Source: Bacillota bacterium
GTDB taxonomy: Bacteria; Bacillota; Bacilli; Bacillales_A; Planococcaceae
Direction of reading: 5' to 3'
DNA: 34,347 nt
Assembly: GCA_023405135.1 (NCBI GenBank)
Contig: JAEXYZ010000110.1
Location: 1-34,347, forward strand
The translations under genes and the position numbers were made by a program. The notes under the pieces are model-generated. The model was not told where the DNA came from and ran no database searches. It saw only the letters and a program-made list of their open reading frames with translations. Below are positions 25,454 through 32,225 of this stretch, in pieces (the first letter of the stretch is position 1; each line of letters opens with the position of its first letter).

Positions 25454-25526
25454 GCCTTCATATAAGTCCGATAATATGGTTCGGATGTTTCTACTAAGTT
25501 ACCTGAAATAACTTATCTATGAAGGC
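25454..25526 (+). ncRNA. Purine riboswitch in the guaA leader
   Basis: P1 is formed by GCCTTCATA and TATGAAGGC. The core reads ATAATATGG, then TGTTTCTACT and ACCTGAAATAACTT, close to the purine consensus. The specificity position is C (TATCTATG), as in guanine/hypoxanthine types. Two core bases differ from the usual pattern: TGTTTCTACT for AGTTTCTACC, and T where A usually precedes the specificity C. It should control GMP synthetase by guanine-type ligand. Confidence 0.88.
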
Positions 25527-25565
25527 GGGTACTACTATGTACTTTTGTAGTGTGCCCGTCTTTAT
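25524..25565 (+). terminator. First terminator in the guaA leader (expression platform)
   Basis: GGCGGGTACTAC pairs with GTAGTGTGCCCGTC and is followed by a short TTTAT. Its left arm shares bases with the 3' strand of the aptamer P1. Confidence 0.6.
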
Positions 25566-25577
25566 GGTTAGAACATG

Positions 25578-25614
25578 AACGCGTCAGAAAGTATTCTTTT
25601 TGAACGCGTTTTTT
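25578..25614 (+). terminator. Second terminator in the guaA leader
   Basis: AACGCGT (25578-25584) pairs with ACGCGTT (25604-25610), the stem continues inward with TCA/TGA and AAAG/CTTT, and TTTTTT follows. Confidence 0.78.
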
Positions 25615-25748
25615 AACAATATAAGTATTGTTAAATCCTTCAACGGATGTTACTCATTTTGGATTCGAAATGATATGAGTTTGAAATTAAGACCATGGTA
25701 TTTTATGAAACGAGGCGCCTTCAAATTTTAGAAGAGGTGTAAAAACGC

Positions 25749-27299
25749 ATGACTACTCCATTGTTAAAAGAGCAAGAAAAGATTGTCGTTTTAGATTTTG
25801 GTAGCCAGTTTAACCAATTGATTACTCGCCGTATTCGTGAGTTTGGTGTTTTCTCAGAATTACATCCACACACGATTACAGCAGAAGAAATCAAAGAAAT
25901 GAACGCAGTGGGTATCATTTTCTCTGGTGGACCGAATTCTGTTTATGACGAAAATGCATTTAAAGTAGATGAAGCAATCTTTGATTTAGGATTACCGATT
26001 TTAGGGATTTGCTACGGTATGCAATTAATGTCATATTCTTTAGGCGGAAAAGTTGAAGGAGCTGACCACCGTGAGTATGGGAAAGCTGAAATCAATGTAA
26101 CGTTAGACAATAAATTATTCGGCAACCTTCCAAAAGACCAAGTAGTATGGATGAGCCATGGTGACCTTGTAACTGAAGTGCCTGCAGGATTTGATGTAAT
26201 TGCAACGAGTGCATCTTGCCCAATTTCAGCAATGCAAAATGTTGAGCGCGGTTTTTACGCTGTACAATTCCATCCAGAAGTACGTCACTCTGTTTACGGT
26301 AATGATCTTTTACGTCAATTCGTATTTGATATTTGCCAGGCTAAAGGCGACTGGTCAATGGCAAACTTTATCGACTTAGAAATTAAGAAAATTCGTGAAC
26401 AAGTTGGCGATAAACAAGTTTTATGTGCGTTGTCTGGTGGAGTAGACTCATCAGTTGTAGCTGTTTTAATTCATAAGGCAATTGGCGATCAGTTAACATG
26501 TATGTTTGTGGATCATAACTTAAACCGTAAAGGTGAAGTTGAGCAAGTAATGAAAACTTTCACTGAAGACTTTGATATGAAAGTGATTAAAATCGACGCT
26601 CGAGAACGTTTCATGAACAAGCTAAAAGGCGTTTCTGACCCAGAGAAAAAACGTAAAATTATCGGTAACGAATTTATTTACGTATTTGATGAAGAGTCTT
26701 CAAAATTAGAAAATATGGACTTCCTAGCACAAGGAACTCTTTATACAGATATTATCGAGTCAGGGACATCAACGGCTCAAACAATTAAATCTCACCATAA
26801 TGTTGGTGGGCTACCAGAAGATATGAAGTTCCAGTTAATTGAACCATTAAATACATTGTTCAAAGACGAAGTACGCGCTTTAGGTTTAGAGTTAGGATTA
26901 CCTGAAGAGGTAGTATGGCGTCAACCTTTCCCAGGCCCTGGTTTAGGTATTCGTGTACTTGGTGAAGTAACAGAGGAAAAATTAGAAATCGTTCGTGAAG
27001 CTGACTATATTTTACGTGAAGAAATTAAAAATGCCGGCCTTGACCGTGACATTTGGCAATACTTCGCAGTGTTACCAGACATCCGTTCAGTAGGTGTAAT
27101 GGGTGACGCTCGTACGTACGACTACTCAGTAGGTATCCGTGCCGTAACATCCATCGACGGTATGACTTCCGACTGGGCACGTATCCCTTGGGATGTACTA
27201 GAAAAAATCTCTGTACGCATCGTCAACGAAGTAAAACACGTAAACCGTGTGCTGTATGATATTACTTCTAAGCCGCCTGCGACTATTGAGTGGGAATAA
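25749..27299 (+). CDS. guaA: GMP synthase (glutamine-hydrolysing)
   Basis: 516 aa, full length. The N-terminal class I glutamine amidotransferase has its nucleophile Cys88 in GICYGMQLMS and the His-Glu part in VQFHPEV. The ATP pyrophosphatase domain begins with CALSGGVDSSVVAVLIHKAI. The C-terminal dimerisation domain ends in KPPATIEWE. It converts XMP to GMP with glutamine and ATP. GAGGTG precedes the ATG. Expression should be set by the purine riboswitch and a second terminator in the roughly 340-bp leader. The last codons (IEWE and stop) are repeated 2.4 kb downstream as an attachment-site duplication, leaving guaA itself intact. Confidence 0.98.
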   Translation: MTTPLLKEQEKIVVLDFGSQFNQLITRRIREFGVFSELHPHTITAEEIKEMNAVGIIFSGGPNSVYDENAFKVDEAIFDLGLPILGICYGMQLMSYSLGGKVEGADHREYGKAEINVTLDNKLFGNLPKDQVVWMSHGDLVTEVPAGFDVIATSASCPISAMQNVERGFYAVQFHPEVRHSVYGNDLLRQFVFDICQAKGDWSMANFIDLEIKKIREQVGDKQVLCALSGGVDSSVVAVLIHKAIGDQLTCMFVDHNLNRKGEVEQVMKTFTEDFDMKVIKIDARERFMNKLKGVSDPEKKRKIIGNEFIYVFDEESSKLENMDFLAQGTLYTDIIESGTSTAQTIKSHHNVGGLPEDMKFQLIEPLNTLFKDEVRALGLELGLPEEVVWRQPFPGPGLGIRVLGEVTEEKLEIVREADYILREEIKNAGLDRDIWQYFAVLPDIRSVGVMGDARTYDYSVGIRAVTSIDGMTSDWARIPWDVLEKISVRIVNEVKHVNRVLYDITSKPPATIEWE

Positions 27300-27300
27300 T
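27284..27300 (+). other. attL core at the guaA 3' end
   Basis: TATTGAGTGGGAATAAT covers the last guaA codons and its TAA stop. It is identical to 29710-29726. Confidence 0.85.
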
Positions 27301-27313
27301 TAAATAACAACGT

Positions 27314-27364
27314 AAAAAGCTTGGTAGATCCATATTAATAGGGATTCTGCCAAGCTTTTTGTTT
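27314..27364 (+). terminator. Terminator now following guaA
   Basis: AAAAAGCTTGG (27314-27324) pairs with CCAAGCTTTTT (27350-27360), with further inner pairing. It lies inside the integrated element, so it was probably brought in with it. Confidence 0.88.
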
Positions 27365-27385
27365 TGTGATACGATACCAATAAAA

Positions 27386-27775
27386 TTATTTGGATAACTT
27401 TTCTTTGAGATTTTCAATCTGCGTTATAATCTCCTTTAAGTCCAATATAATATCGAAATTAATATCTGTAATCGATTCAGCTAAAATATCTTTTAAAATT
27501 TTTTCTGTTTTAATAAGATTTTTAATTATTTCATCATTATTTATTGTTTTTTGTGAATGGTCGTAAACAGTATACATACCTCTATCGACTTTTTCTAATA
27601 ATTTTTCAGAGGTTGACATTTTGTGTAGCAAACCTGCAATTTGATTTGAATTAAATTTATATCTTTCAAATAAAAATTTATTTAGTTCACGAGTAGATAC
27701 TAGTTTTCTGCTTTTAACATATTCAACTATAGATTTACGTGCATTGGCATATAGAATCTTTTTATTATGTTGCAT
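27386..27775 (-). CDS. winged-helix-like DNA-binding protein, unknown family
   Basis: 129 aa with an excellent ribosome site (GAGGTGAT, 8 bases before ATG). Residues about 10-75 look like a small winged helix: ARKSIVEYVKSRKLVSTREL, then NQIAGLLHKMSTSEKLLEKV and a wing-like VDRGMYTVYD, a pattern seen in repressors and in the N-terminus of AbiEi-type antitoxins. The rest is predicted helical, with a probable C-terminal coiled coil (DLKEIITQIENLKEKL). It is AT-rich like the rest of the element and divergent from toxIN. A palindrome array lies directly upstream and is a natural candidate for its own operator. The exact family is not recognised. Confidence 0.75.
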   Translation of the reverse strand: MQHNKKILYANARKSIVEYVKSRKLVSTRELNKFLFERYKFNSNQIAGLLHKMSTSEKLLEKVDRGMYTVYDHSQKTINNDEIIKNLIKTEKILKDILAESITDINFDIILDLKEIITQIENLKEKLSK

Positions 27776-27803
27776 TATAAAATATCACCTCAAGGCATTA
27801 TCA

Positions 27804-27831
27804 GAAACTTCTAGAAACTTCTAGAAGTTTC
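27804..27831. promoter_or_regulatory. Operator-like array of three 10-bp units
   Basis: GAAACTTCTA at 27804 and 27814 is followed by the inverse copy, so that 27814-27831 is a perfect 18-bp palindrome GAAACTTCTAGAAGTTTC. It lies 28 bases upstream of the winged-helix gene start. It is a likely binding site for that protein. Confidence 0.6.
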
Positions 27832-27908
27832 ATTTTATAAGGATGTATGTTTAAAAACACCTTAAAATAAGGATTTTTTAACCCACTTTAAAAAATACAG
27901 GAGAAGTT

Positions 27909-27938
27909 TTGGTCAAACATTGGAGTTCTTCATATAAT
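27909..27938 (+). promoter_or_regulatory. Candidate toxI promoter
   Basis: TTGGTC (27909-27914), an 18-bp spacer and a perfect TATAAT (27933-27938) lie 44 bp before the first repeat. Confidence 0.5.
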
Positions 27939-27981
27939 GAGTTTAACAAATAACTTACAATTTTAAAATGAATTAATTTCT

Positions 27982-28091
27982 TGGTGAAGCTCTACCATAG
28001 TGAGCAACGATAATGTCTGGTGAAGCTCTACCATAGTGAGCAACGATAATGTTTTGGTGAAGCTCTACCATAGTGAGCAATAATAATGTTT
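27982..28091 (+). ncRNA. toxI: ToxI-type antitoxin RNA: three tandem repeats
   Basis: Three head-to-tail copies at 27982-28017, 28018-28054 and 28055-28091 (36, 37 and 37 nt). Each begins TGGTGAAGCTCTACC, continues with ATAGTGAGCAA and ends in ATAATGT. Copies 1 and 2 are almost identical; copy 3 has ATAATAATG for ACGATAATG. Type III antitoxins are made of such pseudoknot-forming repeats of about 34-36 nt, cut out and bound by the toxin. Their position before a leaky terminator and a ToxN-like gene fits exactly. Confidence 0.9.
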
Positions 28092-28128
28092 GAAATGGAG
28101 ATAAGTTCTTACTTATCTCCATTTCTTT
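28092..28128 (+). terminator. Leaky terminator between toxI and toxN
   Basis: GAAATGGAGATAAGT pairs perfectly (15 bp) with ACTTATCTCCATTTC across a 4-nt loop, followed by only TTT. In type III systems this hairpin keeps antitoxin RNA in excess over toxin mRNA. Confidence 0.88.
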
Positions 28129-28147
28129 AACTGATTGGAGGGAAAAA

Positions 28148-28669
28148 ATGGAATTCTATCATATTAATGATGAATATTTGGATTATTTAAGGGAAAATGG
28201 AGATAGATATGTACCTTACAATAAAAAGGATAGAAAGCAAAGACCATACATAGGTATTATAACTGGAATAAATGATTTTCATTATTTTATTCCTTTACAT
28301 TCCCCAAAAGAACATAAAGGAAGATTTCAAGGTCGGGTTACTGATAAAATATATGATCCAGATGATAATGAGGATTTATTAGCTTATTTAAAGTACAATA
28401 ACTTAATTCCTGTTAAAGAGTCCGAATATAAGTTGGTTGATTTTGAGTCAATTAAATCTAATGATCCCAAATATTATAATTTAATTGAGAAAGAACGTAG
28501 GTACTTACAAAATAAGTTGGATAGAATTCAAAATAAAGCACGTGTAGTACATCGAAAATTCTTTTCTGATAAACCAGAAGATGAATTTTATAAAAGATGT
28601 TGTTTGGATTTTGGAAAGTTAGAGCAATGTTGTTTAGATTATCCAGGGGTAAATCTTATAGATAATTAA
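28148..28669 (+). CDS. toxN: type III toxin-antitoxin endoribonuclease, ToxN/AbiQ family
   Basis: 173 aa, the usual size for ToxN/AbiQ. The N-terminus (EFYHINDEYLDYLRENGDRY) is the family's opening. RPYIGIITGINDFHYFIPLHSPKEH at 32-56 contains the SPK motif (Ser52, Lys54) corresponding to active-site residues in ToxN. The C-terminal helices run from about 105. The toxin cleaves cellular and phage RNA and is held inactive by ToxI RNA; known relatives protect against phage by abortive infection. GGAGGG precedes the ATG. It sits 57 bp after the third ToxI repeat, behind the leaky terminator. The ORF is intact, so the system is probably functional. Confidence 0.92.
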   Translation: MEFYHINDEYLDYLRENGDRYVPYNKKDRKQRPYIGIITGINDFHYFIPLHSPKEHKGRFQGRVTDKIYDPDDNEDLLAYLKYNNLIPVKESEYKLVDFESIKSNDPKYYNLIEKERRYLQNKLDRIQNKARVVHRKFFSDKPEDEFYKRCCLDFGKLEQCCLDYPGVNLIDN

Positions 28670-28811
28670 AATGTATACATACATAAAAACAAGATTAGAA
28701 GGTAAATAACCATCTACTCTTATTTACTACTTAAACGATTGATTACCGTTAAATTTAATGTTCTTTTGTTTGGATAGTGTTGTTTAGATAGTGTGAATTT
28801 AATAGAACCAC

Positions 28812-29631
28812 TTATATTATTTGCAATTTCATAGGATATAAATGAGAGTAAGTGCTGAGAGTAGTTTTAATATCTTCATGTCCCAAGCGACCTTTAATTA
28901 CCAAAGGATTTGCATTGTATTCATTAATTAAAAATGAAGCATGTGAATGTCGCAACCCCTTTGCTTGTATGGGTTTTACATTAGCTAATTATGCATGACT
29001 TTGTATGATTCTTGCTATTGTAGATTTCCAAGTAGGAGAACCGTCATATGAAAATAACATACTTACTATCAGTTAATTGACTTTGTCTTGCTTTCCATGC
29101 TTGTAAGATAGAATTTGTATCAGAATCAATAGCAATTGTGCGAAGAGCTGCTTTTGTTTTAGTAGGACCTAAACTCCCAACATTTTTATTTTTCAAACGT
29201 AATGAATGATTAACTGTGATAGTGCCTTTATCTAAATCAATTTCTTCATTCCATCGTAAAGCAGTGGCTTCATTAACTTGTAGCCCAGTCATAAAATATA
29301 ACAATACGATAACAAAAGAATAATGCTCGTAATAATCATCTAAGTTAAAAGTTGAGTAGATTATCTGAACTTTGGCTTTATATTCAGGAATAAATAATTG
29401 CTCCATGAAAGTATTGAAATCCATGCCACTATTGGAAATTTGACCTATGTCATGTGCTTCTTTTAATTTTGCTGTTTTAGCTTCATAGGCTTCCTTTTGA
29501 GAATTAAATCCTCTACGTACTTTTCGAACCCGTTTACCTGTCACAGCATCAAAGCCCAGAGAAACAGAATAGTACCATTTCCCAGTTTTTTTATCTTTGT
29601 ATACACCTGTTATTAAGACGAATATGTTTAT
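28812..29631 (-). pseudogene. decayed phage-type tyrosine integrase
   Basis: Integrase pieces appear in order on the minus strand. The N-terminal arm-binding domain reads VYKDKKTGKWYYSVSLGFD, then TGKRVRKVRRGFNSQKEAYE. Next come FNTFMEQLFIPEYKAKVQ, MTGLQVNEATALRWNEEIDL, and a C-terminal block GLRHSHASFLINEY, then KGRLGHEDIKTTLSTYSHLY. The last block holds the catalytic Arg-His region and Tyr. Damage: no start codon in frame upstream of 29608, a large deletion in the core-binding domain after KAKVQ, a frameshift near 29055, an in-frame TAA at 28989-28991, and a changed reading frame after the catalytic Tyr. It would have served the element at guaA. Confidence 0.88.
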
Positions 29632-29709
29632 TTATAGAATTTAAAAGTAGTTAACCGTTATAAAAACCTTTTGATTCAACTAACTTTACTAGTCACACTT
29701 ATAATTACT

Positions 29710-29726
29710 TATTGAGTGGGAATAAT
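29710..29726 (+). other. attR core of the guaA element
   Basis: TATTGAGTGGGAATAAT, identical to the guaA 3' end at 27284-27300; the bases on both sides differ. Confidence 0.85.
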
Positions 29727-29753
29727 CACTAATTAAATAAATAAACGATATAG

Positions 29754-29800
29754 CTCTCTTTCATTTGCATGCACTTTTGCAAATGAAAGGGAGTTTTTTT
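29754..29800 (+). terminator. Terminator outside attR, probably the original guaA terminator
   Basis: CTCTCTTTCATTTGC (29754-29768) pairs with GCAAATGAAAGGGAG (29779-29793), followed by TTTTTTT. Confidence 0.9.
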
Positions 29801-29815
29801 ATGGTTGAATGAAAT

Positions 29816-29836
29816 AAATAGGAATTATTACGATTT
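29816..29836. promoter_or_regulatory. Zur box upstream of ycgR
   Basis: AAATAGGAATtATTACGATTT matches the Bacillus Zur palindrome AAATCGTAATnATTACGATTT in 18 of 20 positions. It lies about 90 bp before ycgR, just upstream of a TATATT (29848-29853) that could be the -10. Repression by zinc-loaded Zur is the likely control. Confidence 0.75.
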
Positions 29837-29928
29837 AAAATAAATACTATATTAAGAGATGTCCATTTCAGAGCAGTAAAATTTGGACAAACATTTAAAA
29901 ATTATGTCTTAAAGAAAGAGGAGATTCG

Positions 29929-30927
29929 ATGCAAGCTAGGCACAAACGATCTGGAAATTTCTCAACAGTATTTGTTTTAGGGATTTTATTCATTTTTTTA
30001 GTCCCTCTACTTTTAAAAGGGAAATCGTTAGCGATTCCGAATTCCTTCCAGCAATTAAACACAATTTTCCTCAGTATTTTAATTGAGGCGATTCCTTTTG
30101 TATTAATCGGGGTACTGATTGCTGGATTTATCCAAATTTTTATTACAGAAGATCATATACGAGCTTTTATACCAAAAAATAAATTTTTGGCTGTTTTAAT
30201 GAGTTGTATTGTAGGGGCAGCATTTCCAGCTTGTGAATGTGGGATTGTTCCAATCGTACGTAGATTGATTGGAAAAGGTGTCCCTTTATACGCAGGCGTC
30301 GGTTTTTTGTTAACGGGCCCACTTATTAATCCCATTGTCATTTTATCGACTTATATGGCATTTGGTAATGATATGAAAATGGCTTTCTTGCGTACGGGAG
30401 TCGGTTTTGTTGCAGCGTTAGCAATTGCTCTCGTGATTAGTGGTTTATTTAGATCAAACCAATTGAAAAAAACAAAAGGGAGCCATCAAGATTCAGAGGC
30501 TCATGTGCACAAGAAGCAACCATTAATAACGAGAATTAAAGATATGTTTAAGCATTCAATAGATGAATTTTTTGATATGAGCAAATATTTAATTGCAGGT
30601 GCATTTGTGGCGGCCTTTTTACAAACCTATGTATCTACACAATCACTCTTACTATTTGGAGACAGCCAAATACAGTCAACAATTGTCATGATGGCACTAG
30701 CCTTTATCCTTTCATTATGTTCAGAAGCAGATGCTTTTATTGGTGCTTCCTTTAGAAATATATTTCCGACTACCTCTATTTTAGCTTTTTTAGTGTATGG
30801 ACCGATGATCGATTTGAAAAATACGATTATGCTGTTAAGTGTGTTTAAGGCAAAGTTTGTATTCATATTATTTATTCTCATTACGTTGATTGTCTTTGTC
30901 TTTGTAAATTTATCTAGCTTTATATAG
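29929..30927 (+). CDS. ycgR: UPF0718 family permease (YcgR-like)
   Basis: 332 aa, about eight membrane segments, with a His-containing cytoplasmic stretch (SHQDSEAHVHKK) in the middle. The two family signature sites are present: AFPACECGIVPIVRRLIGKG in the first half and LSLCSEADAFIGASF in the second, both with membrane-embedded cysteines. GAGGAG precedes the ATG. The next gene follows by 10 bp with its own AGGAGG. This pair matches ycgR-ycgQ of B. subtilis. The upstream Zur box suggests work under zinc limitation; the transported substrate is not established. Confidence 0.9.
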   Translation: MQARHKRSGNFSTVFVLGILFIFLVPLLLKGKSLAIPNSFQQLNTIFLSILIEAIPFVLIGVLIAGFIQIFITEDHIRAFIPKNKFLAVLMSCIVGAAFPACECGIVPIVRRLIGKGVPLYAGVGFLLTGPLINPIVILSTYMAFGNDMKMAFLRTGVGFVAALAIALVISGLFRSNQLKKTKGSHQDSEAHVHKKQPLITRIKDMFKHSIDEFFDMSKYLIAGAFVAAFLQTYVSTQSLLLFGDSQIQSTIVMMALAFILSLCSEADAFIGASFRNIFPTTSILAFLVYGPMIDLKNTIMLLSVFKAKFVFILFILITLIVFVFVNLSSFI

Positions 30928-30937
30928 GAGGTAAAGT

Positions 30938-31861
30938 ATGCAGTTTCATTTTCAACATTTTTTAAAAGCACTTTTATTAGGGTTGTTTACTTTGTATTTT
31001 GCAAACCTGCATATTACAGGTGATATTTCAAAGTATGTCAATCCGAAATATGATTCTATGAGTAAAATTGCAGCAATCATATTCCTTATTTTAACTCTAA
31101 TCCAACTTACTCGAATGTGGCAAAAAAAACATAGCCATCACGTTTGTTCACATGGATGTGATCATGATCATGGCAATAGTCATTGGAGTTTAATAAGGGT
31201 AGTAGGCTTTGCTATTGTGGCCTTTCCAATAATAACAGGCTTTACTTTACAACCAGCAACTCTTGACTCGTCTATTGCAGCGAATAAAGGATTTCTAATG
31301 TCGCAAGGGAGTAAAAAAGAGGATGTAGAGAGTTTAAGTAAGGATTCATTATTAAAAGATGCAGATTCTTTAGTGGAGAAGGAGAATATTGACATTTATT
31401 CATATGATGATAATATCGCATTGCCTAATAACAACTATCTTTCCGAGGAAGAATATGATGAAAAGTTTAGATTGTTGCAAGAATCAGAAACAATTCCAAT
31501 GACTGAAGATATGTTTAGCTCTTATTACGGGGAGATTAATGATAATCCTCAATCTTATGTAGGAAAAAAGATTAAAATGAGTGGATTCGTTTTCAAAGAA
31601 GATGGTTTTGCGAATAATCAGCTAGTAATATCGAGATTTTTAATTACCCATTGTATAGCAGATGCAAGTATCATTGGCTTTCTAAGTGAATTTAAAGGAG
31701 CCGATACTATAAAAGATGATACTTGGGTTGAAATCGAAGGTGTATTAGAAGTTGGTGAATATGACGGGTATGAATTGCCAATCGTAAAGGTAGCGAGTCT
31801 GAATATTATCGATGAACCGAGCGAACCTTATGTTTATCCGGTATTAACATTGATACAGTAA
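30938..31861 (+). CDS. ycgQ: UPF0703 / TIGR03943 family protein (YcgQ-like), partner of YcgR
   Basis: 307 aa. Two N-terminal membrane segments (LLLGLFTLYFANLHITG and IAAIIFLILTLIQL) are followed by a His/Cys-rich stretch, HSHHVCSHGCDHDHGNSH, that looks made for metal binding. A further membrane helix (VVGFAIVAFPIITGF) leads to an extracytoplasmic domain with the conserved KIKMSGFVFKEDG, then FLITHCIADASIIGF and DDTWVEIEGVLEVG. Family members sit beside YcgR-type permeases. With the Zur box ahead of the operon, a role in zinc handling is plausible inference. A weak AT-rich hairpin (31884-31914) may end the transcript. Confidence 0.9.
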   Translation: MQFHFQHFLKALLLGLFTLYFANLHITGDISKYVNPKYDSMSKIAAIIFLILTLIQLTRMWQKKHSHHVCSHGCDHDHGNSHWSLIRVVGFAIVAFPIITGFTLQPATLDSSIAANKGFLMSQGSKKEDVESLSKDSLLKDADSLVEKENIDIYSYDDNIALPNNNYLSEEEYDEKFRLLQESETIPMTEDMFSSYYGEINDNPQSYVGKKIKMSGFVFKEDGFANNQLVISRFLITHCIADASIIGFLSEFKGADTIKDDTWVEIEGVLEVGEYDGYELPIVKVASLNIIDEPSEPYVYPVLTLIQ

Positions 31862-31940
31862 CGAAATAATCGTAATGGGGAGTCTAATATATTATATTTT
31901 TAAATAATATATAGTTTGGTTTTGAAAAATGCGTGAACTT

Positions 31941-31984
31941 ATTTCCGAACTTTTTATTGATTATTTTAAAAAATGTTCGTAAAA
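31941..31984. promoter_or_regulatory. PurR box pair upstream of pbuG
   Basis: TTTCCGAACTTT (CCGAAC at 31945-31950) and the inverted AATGTTCGTAA (GTTCG at 31975-31979) form two opposed PurBoxes with about 18 bp between them. They lie directly before the promoter at 31989. Repression by PurR is expected. Confidence 0.6.
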
Positions 31985-31988
31985 GTGG

Positions 31989-32017
31989 TTGAAATCGAAA
32001 GGGAGAGGTGATATATT
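31989..32017 (+). promoter_or_regulatory. pbuG promoter
   Basis: TTGAAA (31989-31994), a 17-bp spacer and TATATT (32012-32017); transcription would begin about 15 bases before the riboswitch. Confidence 0.65.
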
Positions 32018-32038
32018 ACATACGTAAATTAAATATTT

Positions 32039-32107
32039 AGTCGTATAATGTCGAGAATATGGCTCGAAAGTTTCTACCAAGCTACCTTAAATGGCTTGAC
32101 TACGATT
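32039..32107 (+). ncRNA. Guanine-type purine riboswitch of pbuG
   Basis: P1 is AGTCGTA/TACGATT. The core shows TATAATG, ATATGG, AAGTTTCTACC, ACCTTAAA and GACTACG, a full purine aptamer match. The specificity base is C (GACTACG), which pairs with guanine or hypoxanthine. The 3' P1 strand CTACGATTT can alternatively pair perfectly with AAATCGTAG (32150-32158), giving an antiterminator. Confidence 0.96.
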
Positions 32108-32157
32108 TGGAATAAATGATGAACTACTATATTCGTATAGTATTCAACTAAATCGTA

Positions 32158-32190
32158 GACATGCAACTTTTAATAGTGGCGTGTCTTTTT
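32158..32190 (+). terminator. pbuG riboswitch terminator
   Basis: GACATGC pairs with GCGTGTC and is followed by TTTTT. The alternative pairing of the preceding AAATCGTAG with the P1 strand would oppose it. A TACTATA/TATAGTA hairpin lies between. Confidence 0.85.
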
Positions 32191-32225
32191 ATTTTGACAT
32201 TGTGACGGCAATACGGAGGAAAAAA

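Larger units (their letters stand above)
27284..29726. mobile_element. Small integrated element at the guaA 3' end
   Basis: A 17-bp direct repeat TATTGAGTGGGAATAAT occurs at 27284-27300 (last codons of guaA) and again at 29710-29726. Between the copies lie a winged-helix-like gene, a type III toxin-antitoxin locus and a decayed tyrosine integrase next to the right end. A second strong terminator stands just outside the right copy, as expected if it was guaA's original terminator. The core's reverse complement is the same as an attachment core I recall for some staphylococcal pathogenicity islands; this is from memory. With the integrase broken, the element is probably no longer self-mobile. 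Confidence 0.85.

Noticed and set aside
27804..27831. Heat-shock element (GAAnnTTC repeats)
   Set aside because: The pattern matches the eukaryotic element by chance; in this bacterium a local repressor operator is the sensible reading.
27982..28091. CRISPR array
   Set aside because: The repeats are directly head to tail with no variable spacers, and no cas genes are near; the context is a type III toxin-antitoxin locus.
28702..28727. Terminator after toxN (GTAAATAA/TTATTTAC hairpin)
   Set aside because: A perfect 8-bp stem, but nearly all A/T and with no T-tract following.
29044..29544. Intact integrase-like gene of 166 codons
   Set aside because: Homology continues in the same frame upstream and, after a frameshift and a stop codon, downstream to 28812, so this is only part of a pseudogene.
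32181..32225. N-terminal extension of PbuG
   Set aside because: It would be encoded by the riboswitch terminator and lacks a ribosome site, while the ATG at 32226 has GGAGGA in front.
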